Below are positions 1 to 8,267 of a stretch of DNA of 64,000 nucleotides, one piece after another (position 1 is the stretch's first letter; every line of letters starts with the position of its first letter). A program made the translations under genes and the position numbers. Source of the stretch: Candidatus Flexicrinis affinis (GTDB lineage: Bacteria; Chloroflexota; Anaerolineae; Aggregatilineales; Phototrophicaceae); assembly GCA_016716525.1 (NCBI GenBank), contig JADJWE010000001.1:1364001-1428000 (forward strand), written 5' to 3'. The notes beneath the pieces are model-generated. The model saw only the letters and a list, made by a program, of their open reading frames with translations. It did no database searches and was not told the origin of the DNA.

Positions 1-1847
1 TCGATGTACATACCGGGCTGGGCAGGCTGAAGCACCTGATCGACATTGATGTAGAACTGCACGCCTCGGTAGGTGATCGACCAGCGGCGGCGATCCTTGT
101 CCAGCGTGCGCTCGGAGTCGGCTTGGAAATACTCTTTGTAGAAGCGCAGCGGCTGAGTAGCTGCGGCGATGAACCGAGATCGTGACAGCGCGATCGTCGA
201 GTCGATCTGCCGGTCCTTTTCGGGCGAGGTGTAAGTCAGGCGAGTGCGTACGTCCTGAATCTTGCCGTCGTCGTCGACCTTGTCGTCTTCGCGATAGCGA
301 ACCCGGCCCGCTTTCGGGTCATCGAACATGAAGTATGTGTCGTGCTGACGATAGTGGGTCGTCCGCAGGACTTCGACATCTGGGTGATCAAGCAAGTTCT
401 CGATGACCGACGGGTCGCGCAGCACCGCCTTCACCTGAATCTCGAAACTCTCGCCACGCTCCACGCCGACCGAAACGGCAATCAGTTTGCTCAACACGTT
501 GCGCTGGTATTCGCCAAGGAATGCGCCGATGCGCGTCGAATAGCCAACCGCTTCGATCCGCAGTGCCTGTTCGTCAATCGTCGTCAGGCGCCGGTCGCGC
601 ATCAGGAATGCGCCGTTTACGAGCGTATGTGCGACATCGGACGCCTTTGACGCATAAACGATGCGCGAATAGACGTTGTCCGGGTTAAAGTCGTAATGCG
701 GGACGTTGTGCAGCGGCTGTGAATCGACGACAATGATATCCGCTGCCTTGCCTACTTCCAGCGTGCCCACGCGGTCGGTCATGCCAAGTACTTTCGCGCC
801 GCCGCGGGTCGCCATGGTGAGCGCCATCTTGGCCGGCACGGCTGTCGGGTTGAAGGTCTGGGTCTTGGCGAGCAGCGCGGCGAGGCGCATTTCCTCGAAC
901 ATATCGAGGTCGTTGTTGCTCGCGGGGCCATCAGTGCCGATCCCGACCGTGACTCCGTTGTCGAGCAAGTCTTGAACGCTAGCAATCCCGCTGGCCAGCT
1001 TCAGGTTGGCACTAGGGCAGTGCGCAACCGCGGCGCCCTTCTCGCGGAAAATGCGCATTTCGGTTTCGTCGATCCATACGCAGTGCGCGGCAATGACCGG
1101 AATTCTGAAGAACCCGATCTTGTTGAGCCAATGCACAAGGGTCTGCTTGTAGGTATTGAGGTGATCCTCCGCCTCGGACCGGGTCTCGGCGATGTGGATC
1201 ATCATCGGAACGCCGTACTCAGCCGCCAGCTCGACGCACTTGTCCAGCGTCTCCTGCGTGTTCGAGTAGGGGGCGTGCGGCGCGACTGCCGGCGTGATCA
1301 GAGGATGGCCTTTCCACGTTTCGATGAACGTGCGCGCGTAAGCGAGGCTCTCTTCGTAGCTCGCCGCATCCGGCGCCGGGAACTTGAGCACGGTCTCACC
1401 GAGGACGGCCCGCATGCCAACCCGCGCGGTTTCGGCCGCGATATCGGCCTCGAAGTAGTACATGTCGGTGAACGTCGTGACGCCGCCTTTGATCATTTCT
1501 GCGCACGCCAACTGTGTCCCGACGCGGCAGAAATCCGGGCTGACGAACTCGCGCTCGGTGGGCATGATGTATCCGTAGAGCCACACGTCGAGGCGCAGGT
1601 CGTCGGACAGCCCGCGCAGGAGCGTCATAGGAACGTGTGTATGCGTATTGATCAAGCCGGGCAGAATATACTGCCCTCGGCACGGGACGATCGTGTCGCT
1701 GCTGTAATGCGCGAGAATCTCGTCTGTCAGGCCGATCGCGGCGATCTTGCCGTCGTGTATTGCGACGGCCCCGTTCTGAAGGACGTCATACGCGTTATTC
1801 ATCGTGACGACGACACCTTCAGTTAGGATCGTATCAACCCGCTGCAT
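1..1847 (-). CDS. Amidohydrolase (MTA/SAH or guanine deaminase type) fused to a CYTH domain, partial
   Basis: The reading frame is open from an ATG at 1845-1847 to the left edge (615 codons visible, C-terminus missing). Residues 1 to about 430 form a metal-dependent amidohydrolase of the SsnA/MtaD group: N-T-H-T-H at 67-71, metal or catalytic histidines H218 (HIAET) and H255 (AHC), and D306 in GTDGPASNN. That family hydrolytically deaminates methylthioadenosine, S-adenosylhomocysteine or related bases. From about residue 460 the chain continues, without a stop, into a sequence resembling CYTH triphosphate-tunnel proteins: E-I-Q-V-K near 469 in place of ExExK, then RYRED and RTRLTY strands. 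The nucleotide substrate of each half is not readable. No signal peptide, so probably cytosolic. It is transcribed divergently from the gene at 1952. The amidohydrolase call is firm, the CYTH call fairly firm. Confidence 0.8.
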   Translation of the reverse strand, partial: MQRVDTILTEGVVVTMNNAYDVLQNGAVAIHDGKIAAIGLTDEILAHYSSDTIVPCRGQYILPGLINTHTHVPMTLLRGLSDDLRLDVWLYGYIMPTEREFVSPDFCRVGTQLACAEMIKGGVTTFTDMYYFEADIAAETARVGMRAVLGETVLKFPAPDAASYEESLAYARTFIETWKGHPLITPAVAPHAPYSNTQETLDKCVELAAEYGVPMMIHIAETRSEAEDHLNTYKQTLVHWLNKIGFFRIPVIAAHCVWIDETEMRIFREKGAAVAHCPSANLKLASGIASVQDLLDNGVTVGIGTDGPASNNDLDMFEEMRLAALLAKTQTFNPTAVPAKMALTMATRGGAKVLGMTDRVGTLEVGKAADIIVVDSQPLHNVPHYDFNPDNVYSRIVYASKASDVAHTLVNGAFLMRDRRLTTIDEQALRIEAVGYSTRIGAFLGEYQRNVLSKLIAVSVGVERGESFEIQVKAVLRDPSVIENLLDHPDVEVLRTTHYRQHDTYFMFDDPKAGRVRYREDDKVDDDGKIQDVRTRLTYTSPEKDRQIDSTIALSRSRFIAAATQPLRFYKEYFQADSERTLDKDRRRWSITYRGVQFYINVDQVLQPAQPGMYI

Positions 1848-1887
1848 CGTGGTATCCTTTGCGGTGTTGCGCCGAGTGATGCGCGAC

Positions 1888-1893
1888 ATTATA
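1888..1893 (-). promoter_or_regulatory. Possible -10 element for the amidohydrolase-CYTH gene
   Basis: TATAAT reads on the minus strand 41 bases before the ATG, in the divergent gap 1848-1951. The hexamer 17 bases upstream is poor, so this is a weak call. Confidence 0.35.
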
Positions 1894-1951
1894 CATCAAC
1901 TCCGCGTGACACCCGGGCGTGCGCGGACGAACGCCACAGTGAGGGGACGGC

Positions 1952-3988
1952 GTGACGGTATTCAATCGACTGCGCAGCATTCTCGAAGCCGGATTAGTCG
2001 GCCTGTTCTTTGTGCAAGCGCTGCGGGCAGCGGTCAGCTTCGTGTACAGCCGGACGGCCAGCGCGTCGATCTTCCCCGCGCTCAGCCCGGCCACCGTTGA
2101 TCCGAGTTTGCCGGGTTTGGTGTCGCCGTCGGCTGTGCAATCGGAGCTGATCGTATTAGGGATCGCATGCGTATTGCCGCTCCTCGCGATTGGGCTGGGA
2201 CGCTGGCGTTCGACACTGCTGCTCGCCGGGCTGGCCGTGGCTGGTGCGCGCCTCGTTATGGCGCTGCCGTCTGTCGGGGTGTCGCCTGCAATAGGCGCCT
2301 ATCTGACGGTAGGTACCGGATTGTTCTGGGTGGCCGTCTTCGTTCGCCACCGGCACATTCACCTGCCATACGCCTTTGTGATTGGGTTTACGGTCGACCA
2401 ACTCCTACGGGCCGCTGGTAACACCCTCGACCCATCGCTGTCGACCGGATACGGCTCAGCGCAGATTGTCCTGAGCGCAGTTCTGGTCGTCGTCACTACA
2501 GCAAACTTCATTCGGCCGCCAAGCCTTAACGTCGAAGATTCACGCGGGTTGTTTACGCTGTGGGGCGGGTTTGGACTGGGTGGACTGCTGTTCTTGCAGC
2601 TTGCGCTGCTAGCTTCGCCCAACGCCTCCGCCGCACGATCCGCCTACGATTACACGATCTTGGTACCCGCGCTAATCGCCGCGACAGCGCTCCCGCTTGT
2701 TCCCGCCGTTCAGCGTTCGGCTCGCGGGATCGTGTCGCTGTTCGACTCATCCGTACAGGGCTGGGTATGGATGCTGATTCTCGCCTTGTTCCTAGTGATC
2801 GGAACACGTGTTCAGGGCGCGGTGGGCGCAGGAGCCCTTGTCGCTGCGCAGTTCATTGCGTCATTGACGTGGTGGTGGCTCGTGCGCCCGCAGGCCGAGA
2901 AAGAGCGCAACGCCAGCGGCATGTGGATGCTGGTCACTGTCGTCGTTTTCGCGTTGTTCGTCGTAATGGACTTGTTCACCTTCGAATACGCGTACGTGCG
3001 GGAGTTCGCGGGTCAGTTCGAGTTCTTGAACCGGGTGATCACACCGCTGCTGCGCGGCTTCCGCGGTTTGGGCCTCGCCGTGCTGATCGTAGCGGTGGTC
3101 ACGGCGTCCTTGCCGGTGATCGCAAGCCGGCGACGTGCGGCATGGCGAGACGGATCTGTCGTGTCTTCGCTGGTGTCGCTGCTTGTGGTGGCCGTACTGG
3201 TCGTTCTCGGGGCCTTCCTTTCGCGGCCACCGGTCGTGGAACCGTACGAGGGCGGCGAGTTTCGCATCGGCACGTATAACATACACGCGGGCTACAACGA
3301 ATTCTTCCATACCGATCTAGAGGCAATTGCGCGCACCATCCAACAGAGCGGCGCAAATGTCGTTCTACTCCAAGAGGTTGAAGCTGGGCGGCTGACGAGC
3401 TTCGGTGTCGACCATACGCTTTGGCTTGCGCGCAAAGTCGGAATGGATCGGCGGTTCTACGCCACAAACGAGGGATTGCAGGGCCTTGCCGTACTGTCGA
3501 ACGTCGAGATCGTGTTCGACGATGGGGTGCCACTGACCAGCGAGGGCCAGCAAACAGGCTTGCAACGCGTCGTGCTGCAACCGGACGACCGCCCGATCAC
3601 GCTGTACAACACGTGGCTTGGCGTATTGCTGGAAGGCGTTGGCGGTACCGTCTCGGAGCAGGAACAGGATCAGGTTCGGCAGCTCAATGAAATTCTGTCG
3701 ATCATGCTCGCTCACGGCGAGGGCAGCATTGTTTCGTTGGGGCGGATCGTTGTCGGCGGGACGTTCAACAACGTGCCATCGTCCGACCTCATTCTGAGGA
3801 TGCGCCAGACGAACCTGACCGATCCCTTCGCCGATCAGCCGCAGGCGACCAGCCACACCTTCGTCCAGACCAGCAGACGCGCGCGGCTGGACTACTTGTT
3901 CACAAATCTGCTGCCCCTCGGTGCAGTCGTGATCGACTCGTCGGCTTCCGACCATCGTCTCGCGGTCGTTAGTCTCGCCTTGCGCTAA
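1952..3988 (+). CDS. Multi-pass membrane protein with C-terminal endonuclease/exonuclease/phosphatase-like domain
   Basis: GTG start, 678 residues. Roughly residues 10-420 contain about ten hydrophobic segments, so the protein is anchored in the inner membrane. Residues about 430-678 are an EEP-fold domain (the DNase I / sphingomyelinase / phosphoinositide phosphatase superfamily): RIGTYNIHAG, VVLLQEVEAG (metal-binding Glu), ARLDYLF and SDHRLAVVSL are all present. Two usual catalytic positions are changed: the NTHL histidine is W555 in NTWLG, and the Asp of GDFN is T604 in GGTFNN. It may therefore be a non-classical or inactive member. The stop overlaps the stop of the convergent rnc by four bases. 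The membrane half resembles nothing I can name. Confidence 0.8.
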   Translation: MTVFNRLRSILEAGLVGLFFVQALRAAVSFVYSRTASASIFPALSPATVDPSLPGLVSPSAVQSELIVLGIACVLPLLAIGLGRWRSTLLLAGLAVAGARLVMALPSVGVSPAIGAYLTVGTGLFWVAVFVRHRHIHLPYAFVIGFTVDQLLRAAGNTLDPSLSTGYGSAQIVLSAVLVVVTTANFIRPPSLNVEDSRGLFTLWGGFGLGGLLFLQLALLASPNASAARSAYDYTILVPALIAATALPLVPAVQRSARGIVSLFDSSVQGWVWMLILALFLVIGTRVQGAVGAGALVAAQFIASLTWWWLVRPQAEKERNASGMWMLVTVVVFALFVVMDLFTFEYAYVREFAGQFEFLNRVITPLLRGFRGLGLAVLIVAVVTASLPVIASRRRAAWRDGSVVSSLVSLLVVAVLVVLGAFLSRPPVVEPYEGGEFRIGTYNIHAGYNEFFHTDLEAIARTIQQSGANVVLLQEVEAGRLTSFGVDHTLWLARKVGMDRRFYATNEGLQGLAVLSNVEIVFDDGVPLTSEGQQTGLQRVVLQPDDRPITLYNTWLGVLLEGVGGTVSEQEQDQVRQLNEILSIMLAHGEGSIVSLGRIVVGGTFNNVPSSDLILRMRQTNLTDPFADQPQATSHTFVQTSRRARLDYLFTNLLPLGAVVIDSSASDHRLAVVSLALR

Positions 3989-4710
3989 TCGCCTCGTTCG
4001 GCGAAGTCCTGCACGGACCTGCCGCCGACTTCGAAGAGACGCAGGGCATTGGCCGCTGCGGCGTGGCCGGCCGTGCGAATCGTGCGCCCTGAGCCCGTCG
4101 CAAGCCGGTGGCCGTTCAGCGAAACCGCGACCATGTAGGTGCGGTCGTGGTCTGGCCCTGTCGATTGGACGACCTCGTACGCCGGCGCAATGTCCAATTC
4201 CGCCTGCGTCAGTTCCTGAAGCCGGGTGCGGGGATCCTTGTCGAGCGCATCCTGAAGCACGCGGTGTTGAAGCACGCTTAGCCGGGGGGTGACGACGGTC
4301 TCCGCGGCGTCCATGCCGAGGTCGAGGTACACGGCACCCACGACGGCTTCGAACGACCGGCACAGGATCGTGTCTCGCTCGCGCCCGCCGTTGCGTTCTT
4401 CGCCGCGGCCCATGCGCAGATACTCGCCGAGCTTGATCGAACGGGCAATCTCGGCCAGTGCTTCAGTTCTTACGAGTGCCGAACGGATACGGGTCAATTC
4501 ACCTTCGGAGAGGTCGGGAAACCGATAAAACAGCATACGCGCCGTAATCATGCCGATGACCGCGTCCCCGAGGAACTCTAGTCGCTCGTAATCGACTACC
4601 TCATCATCGGGGTGCTCGTTGACGTACGAGCTGTGCGTGACTGCTTGCAGCAGCAGCAGCGGGTTGTTCATGCGAACCCCGAGGTCGTGCTGAAGCTGAT
4701 CGAGGTCCAT
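3985..4710 (-). CDS. rnc: Ribonuclease III
   Basis: 241 residues, a usual length. The N-terminal endonuclease domain has the family signature YERLEFLGDAVIG, with the metal-binding Glu/Asp of the catalytic helix, and FEAVVGAVYLD for the second acidic cluster. The C-terminal part, from about residue 165 (TRLQELTQAE) to 230, is a double-stranded RNA-binding domain. It cleaves dsRNA in rRNA precursor processing and mRNA turnover. It lies two bases downstream of fabF, the common fabF-rnc order, but no acpP precedes fabF here. Transcription probably continues from the moaC-moaDE-fabF block. Confidence 0.96.
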   Translation of the reverse strand: MDLDQLQHDLGVRMNNPLLLLQAVTHSSYVNEHPDDEVVDYERLEFLGDAVIGMITARMLFYRFPDLSEGELTRIRSALVRTEALAEIARSIKLGEYLRMGRGEERNGGRERDTILCRSFEAVVGAVYLDLGMDAAETVVTPRLSVLQHRVLQDALDKDPRTRLQELTQAELDIAPAYEVVQSTGPDHDRTYMVAVSLNGHRLATGSGRTIRTAGHAAAANALRLFEVGGRSVQDFAERGD

Positions 4711-4712
4711 CC

Positions 4713-5951
4713 CTAGACTCGCCTGAATACGAGACTGACGTTGTGGCCGCCGAAGCCGAACGAATTGCTCATCACGACATCAATCGGCATCTCGCGAGCT
4801 TGATTTGGGACGCAATCCAAATCGCACTCCGGGTCCGGTTCTCTGTAGTTGATGGTCGGCGGGGCAACATTGTCGCGGATAGCCAACAGTGCGAACACTG
4901 CCTCGATTGCCGCTGTCGTGCCCATGCAATGGCCGGTCATGCTCTTGGTCGAACTCATCGGCACCTTGTATGCAGACTCGCCGAACACGGCCTTGATTGC
5001 CTTGGTTTCCATGGCGTCGTTAAGTGCAGTTGCCGTTCCATGCGCGTTGATGTAGCTAACCTGATCCGGCCGCAGAGCCGCCGTGCGAAGCGCCTCTCTC
5101 ACTGCGCGTGCCGCGCCCAAGCCGTCGGGCTGCGGAGCAGTGATGTGAAACGAGTCCGACGTCGTGCCGTAGCCGACAATCTCGCCGTATATGTGCGCGC
5201 CCCGCTTGGTGGCATGCGCCATCTCCTCGAGGATGAGCACGCCGGCACCTTCACCGAACACCAAGCCTGAACGATCTTTGCTGAAGGGGCGGCTTGCTTG
5301 CTCCGGTGTGTCGTTGTCCCGGCTGCACGCCCCGATACGGTCAAACGCGGCAATCCCCATTGGCACGATCGGGGCCTCGCCGCATCCGGCGACTGCCGCG
5401 TCGATCCGCCCGAGCCGGATCATGTCTGCTGCATGGCCAATATTGTCAGCGCCGGTGGCGCATGCGGATGTCAACACATAAGACGGGCCGACAAATCCGT
5501 ACTCGATGCTGATATGTGCGCTCCCGCCGTTGCCCATAAGCATCGGGATCGCAAACGGGGTGATTTGCCGCGGATCGCCGACTCTCTGAAGTTCCTGTAC
5601 TTCTTCTACGAAGCTTGAGACGCCGCCGACTGCCGAGCCGACAAACGTTCCGATTCGGGTTCTATTCTCGTCCGTAGCGACCAAGCCGCTGTCGAGAATC
5701 GCTTCGCGCGCCGCTGCAGCGGTCAAGTGCTGGAAACGGTCACGCCGCCGGACCTCTTTAGGCGACAGCGCAATGGTTGGATCGAAACCCTTCGCCTCCG
5801 CGGCGATCTTCACGGCGTAGTTCGTGACATCGAAGCGCGTAATCAAGCCGGTGCCGGATCGACCGTTCTTGATGTTGTCCCATGTCTCTGCCGCCGTGTT
5901 GCCGCACGGCGATACGACGCCAATGCCTGTAACCACGACCCGACGGTCCAT
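4713..5951 (-). CDS. fabF: 3-oxoacyl-[acyl-carrier-protein] synthase II
   Basis: 412 residues from the ATG at 5949-5951, chosen because a GGGAGAG Shine-Dalgarno lies just before it and MDRRVVVTGIGVVSP is the usual FabF N-terminus; the open frame runs 19 codons further upstream without family similarity. The catalytic triad of the condensing enzyme is visible: Cys in TSACATGADNIG, His in NAHGTATALND and His in SMTGHCMGTT. It elongates acyl-ACP with malonyl-ACP in type II fatty-acid synthesis. rnc follows after two bases; moaDE precedes by 72 bases. Confidence 0.96.
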   Translation of the reverse strand: MDRRVVVTGIGVVSPCGNTAAETWDNIKNGRSGTGLITRFDVTNYAVKIAAEAKGFDPTIALSPKEVRRRDRFQHLTAAAAREAILDSGLVATDENRTRIGTFVGSAVGGVSSFVEEVQELQRVGDPRQITPFAIPMLMGNGGSAHISIEYGFVGPSYVLTSACATGADNIGHAADMIRLGRIDAAVAGCGEAPIVPMGIAAFDRIGACSRDNDTPEQASRPFSKDRSGLVFGEGAGVLILEEMAHATKRGAHIYGEIVGYGTTSDSFHITAPQPDGLGAARAVREALRTAALRPDQVSYINAHGTATALNDAMETKAIKAVFGESAYKVPMSSTKSMTGHCMGTTAAIEAVFALLAIRDNVAPPTINYREPDPECDLDCVPNQAREMPIDVVMSNSFGFGGHNVSLVFRRV

Positions 5952-6023
5952 AATTCTCTCCCAAACACGGCCGAGTAGTATTCGAAATCTGCGGCGTATA
6001 TACCACACACCGACCCGCTCGTG

Positions 6024-6746
6024 CTAGCCGTCAGCGCGCCGATCTGCGTCTCCCGGGATGTAGGTGCCCTCGATCCACGTCGCTCCGTCCTCGCCGATCT
6101 CCTGCTTCCAGACTGGAACAATCTGCTTGAGCCGGTCGATTCCGTAGCGGGCCGCTTCGAAGCAGCCGTCGTCCCGGTGTGGAGACGTGCACGCGATGAG
6201 CACCGTCGTCTGTCCGACGTCAAGGCTGCCGAGCCGCTGAACAATTGCGATCCCTACGACCAGCGGCCATTGAGTCCGGATTTCTGCGGCTACCTGCTGC
6301 ATCTTGGCGAGGGCCATCGACTCGTAGGCCTCATATTCCAGGCGCGACGTCTTGGGTTGATGGCCGGGACGCGATGTCTCGCCGCGAACCAGCCCTGAGA
6401 ACACGCATGCCGCCCCGACCGAAGGCGGGCTGATCTGCGCGAGCAGGTTGTCGATGTCGATCGGTGCGTAAGGGAGCAGATAGACTTCCGGGCGGTCAGT
6501 GCTGCCGCCGCTAACGGGCGGAAACAGCGCCACCGTATCGCCGTCGCGAAGCTCGACATCTCCCTGTGCGAATTCCTCGTTCAAGGCGGCGATCGCGTGG
6601 GCGATCGACCGCGCCGCTGCGGGATGCTGCGCTGCGAGGTGCGAACGGAGATCGCCGATTGCGGCGCCATCGCCGAGACTGACTGTCAGCCGGCCAGCCC
6701 CGACTTGGTCCTTGAGGGTAGCAAAGAGCAAGACGTTGATGTTCAT
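6024..6746 (-). CDS. Molybdopterin synthase, MoaD-MoaE fusion
   Basis: 240 residues in one frame. Residues 1-81 are a ubiquitin-like MoaD small subunit ending in the hallmark VSGG (G80-G81). After about ten linker residues comes a complete MoaE large subunit (about 95-225) with YEAYESMA, the SPHRDD strand and the active-site WKQE lysine. Molybdopterin synthase adds dithiolene sulfur to cyclic pyranopterin monophosphate. The carrier glycine must normally be a free C-terminus for thiocarboxylation, so the fusion implies proteolytic processing or an unusual mechanism; such fusions are known (mycobacterial MoaX, Deinococcus). ATGA overlap with the moaC stop shows translational coupling. Confidence 0.93.
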   Translation of the reverse strand: MNINVLLFATLKDQVGAGRLTVSLGDGAAIGDLRSHLAAQHPAAARSIAHAIAALNEEFAQGDVELRDGDTVALFPPVSGGSTDRPEVYLLPYAPIDIDNLLAQISPPSVGAACVFSGLVRGETSRPGHQPKTSRLEYEAYESMALAKMQQVAAEIRTQWPLVVGIAIVQRLGSLDVGQTTVLIACTSPHRDDGCFEAARYGIDRLKQIVPVWKQEIGEDGATWIEGTYIPGDADRRADG

Positions 6747-7243
6747 CGGCGCATCTCCGCATCGTTAGCACGATAATCGCCGTGAATGCCGCCGGTTTTG
6801 CTCAACAGCCGTATTCCCTCAATGCGCATCTCGCGGTCGACGGCTTTGGCCATGTCATAGATGGTGAGTGCGGCGACGCTGACGGCTGTGAGGGCTTCCA
6901 TCTCGACGCCGGTTTGCCCGACTGTCCGTGCTTCGGCCGTAATGTGAACGTACGGATCTGCGTCAGAAGACAGCTGGATGTCCACGTCGATCTTCGACAG
7001 TGCAATAGGGTGGCACAGTGGAATGAGTTCGGACGTTCGCTTGGCTGCCATGACGCCGGCGATCCGGGCGGTGGCGATCACATCTCCCTTTTTAAGCGAA
7101 CCGGCGCGGATAAGGTCGAGCGTTGACGGTTTCATCGTAACGCGGCCCTCGGCGATGGCTGTACGGGCGGTCGAAGGCTTGTCCCCGACGTCCACCATGC
7201 GCGCGTTGCCCACCGAATCCAAATGGCTCAAGTCACTGCTCAT
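6743..7243 (-). CDS. moaC: Cyclic pyranopterin monophosphate synthase
   Basis: 166 residues, the usual length. Family motifs are clear: MVDVGDKPSTAR near the N-terminus, LIPLCHPIALS (active-site Cys-His) and GVEMEALTAVSVAALTIYD with the catalytic MEALTA strand, then the GGIHGD C-terminus. It converts the MoaA product into cyclic pyranopterin monophosphate, the substrate of the MoaDE fusion encoded next. The gene heads the minus-strand block moaC-moaDE-fabF-rnc. No moaA, moaB or moeA is in the window. Confidence 0.96.
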   Translation of the reverse strand: MSSDLSHLDSVGNARMVDVGDKPSTARTAIAEGRVTMKPSTLDLIRAGSLKKGDVIATARIAGVMAAKRTSELIPLCHPIALSKIDVDIQLSSDADPYVHITAEARTVGQTGVEMEALTAVSVAALTIYDMAKAVDREMRIEGIRLLSKTGGIHGDYRANDAEMRR

Positions 7244-7264
7244 CTCAGGACTGGTCCTCTCATC

Positions 7265-7293
7265 TTGTGACGGCTATCGGGCACTTGTATACT
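7265..7293 (+). promoter_or_regulatory. Sigma-70-type promoter for ftsY
   Basis: TTGTGA (7265-7270), a 17-base spacer and TATACT (7288-7293), 53 bases before the ftsY GTG, in the divergent gap with moaC. Confidence 0.65.
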
Positions 7294-7345
7294 ACTCGCA
7301 GTTATGTCCACTCGTAATCCCCTGAATATCTGACGGAGCAGTAGC

Positions 7346-8251
7346 GTGGGTATCTTTCGTCGCGGCATGTCAAAGACACGCCAATCGTTTTTTGGTCGCC
7401 TTGCGTCGGTATTGGGCGGCGGCGGCACGATCGATGACGACACTTGGGACGACATCGAAGCCGTTCTGATTCAAAGCGACCTCGGGGTGCACACGGCACA
7501 GGCCGTCGTTGAAGACTTGCGAACAAAGGCCAACCGCGAAGGCATTCGCGACCCGGAACGTCTGCAGGCCGCGCTGCGACAAGTGTTGAAGGAACGCTTG
7601 CGCTTCCCCCCGACCATGAACATCAGTGGACGCGAGCTGTCGGTCGTGCTGATCGTCGGTGTGAATGGCAGTGGCAAGACGACGTCGATCGCTAAGCTGG
7701 CACACCGGCTGAAGCTGGCGGGTCGAAAGGTCATGTTGTGCGCAGGCGACACGTTCCGCGCCGCAGCGATCGAGCAATTGCAGAAGTGGGGCGAACGAGT
7801 CGGAGTACCGGTCATCGCAGGGAAGCAGGGCGGTGACCCTGCTGCATTGGTGTTCGACGCCGTGACTGCCGCGAAGGCGCGTGGGATCGACGTATTGATC
7901 ATCGATACGGCGGGAAGGCTGCATAACAACGCGAACCTGATGGACGAGCTTGCTAAGGTCAAAGCCGTGTGTAGTCGGGTGGTTCCGGACGCGCCTCACG
8001 AGGTGTTGCTCGTTCTTGACGGTACGACCGGCCAGAACGCGCTGGAACAGGCCAAGAAGTTCGGCGAAATTGTAAACGTCACCGGCGCGATCGTGACCAA
8101 GCTCGACGGTTCGGCGAAGGGCGGTATGGTGTTCGCCGTATTTGAAGAGCTTGGACTGCCCGTGCAATATGTTGGGCTGGGCGAAGGCATGGACGATATG
8201 GTGTTGTTCAATCCCGAGAACTTCACGCTCAGTTTGTTCGGAGAGAACTAG
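7346..8251 (+). CDS. ftsY: Signal recognition particle receptor GTPase FtsY
   Basis: GTG start, 301 residues. This is the compact NG core of the SRP receptor: an N domain (residues about 1-90) and the G domain with GVNGSGKTTS (P-loop), DTFRAAA, DTAGR and TKLDGSAKGG. The long acidic membrane-targeting A domain of enterobacterial FtsY is missing, which is normal for many lineages. With Ffh and SRP RNA it delivers ribosome-nascent chains to the Sec translocon at the inner membrane. A good promoter lies at 7265-7293, and the rRNA methyltransferase gene follows after 16 bases, so ftsY, the methyltransferase and prfB look like one operon. Confidence 0.96.
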   Translation: MGIFRRGMSKTRQSFFGRLASVLGGGGTIDDDTWDDIEAVLIQSDLGVHTAQAVVEDLRTKANREGIRDPERLQAALRQVLKERLRFPPTMNISGRELSVVLIVGVNGSGKTTSIAKLAHRLKLAGRKVMLCAGDTFRAAAIEQLQKWGERVGVPVIAGKQGGDPAALVFDAVTAAKARGIDVLIIDTAGRLHNNANLMDELAKVKAVCSRVVPDAPHEVLLVLDGTTGQNALEQAKKFGEIVNVTGAIVTKLDGSAKGGMVFAVFEELGLPVQYVGLGEGMDDMVLFNPENFTLSLFGEN

Positions 8252-8267
8252 GCCGTCTGAGTTCAGC

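Noticed and set aside
972..1826. 284-codon open frame on the plus strand
   Set aside because: Antisense shadow of the amidohydrolase half of the edge gene, which carries the metal-binding motifs.
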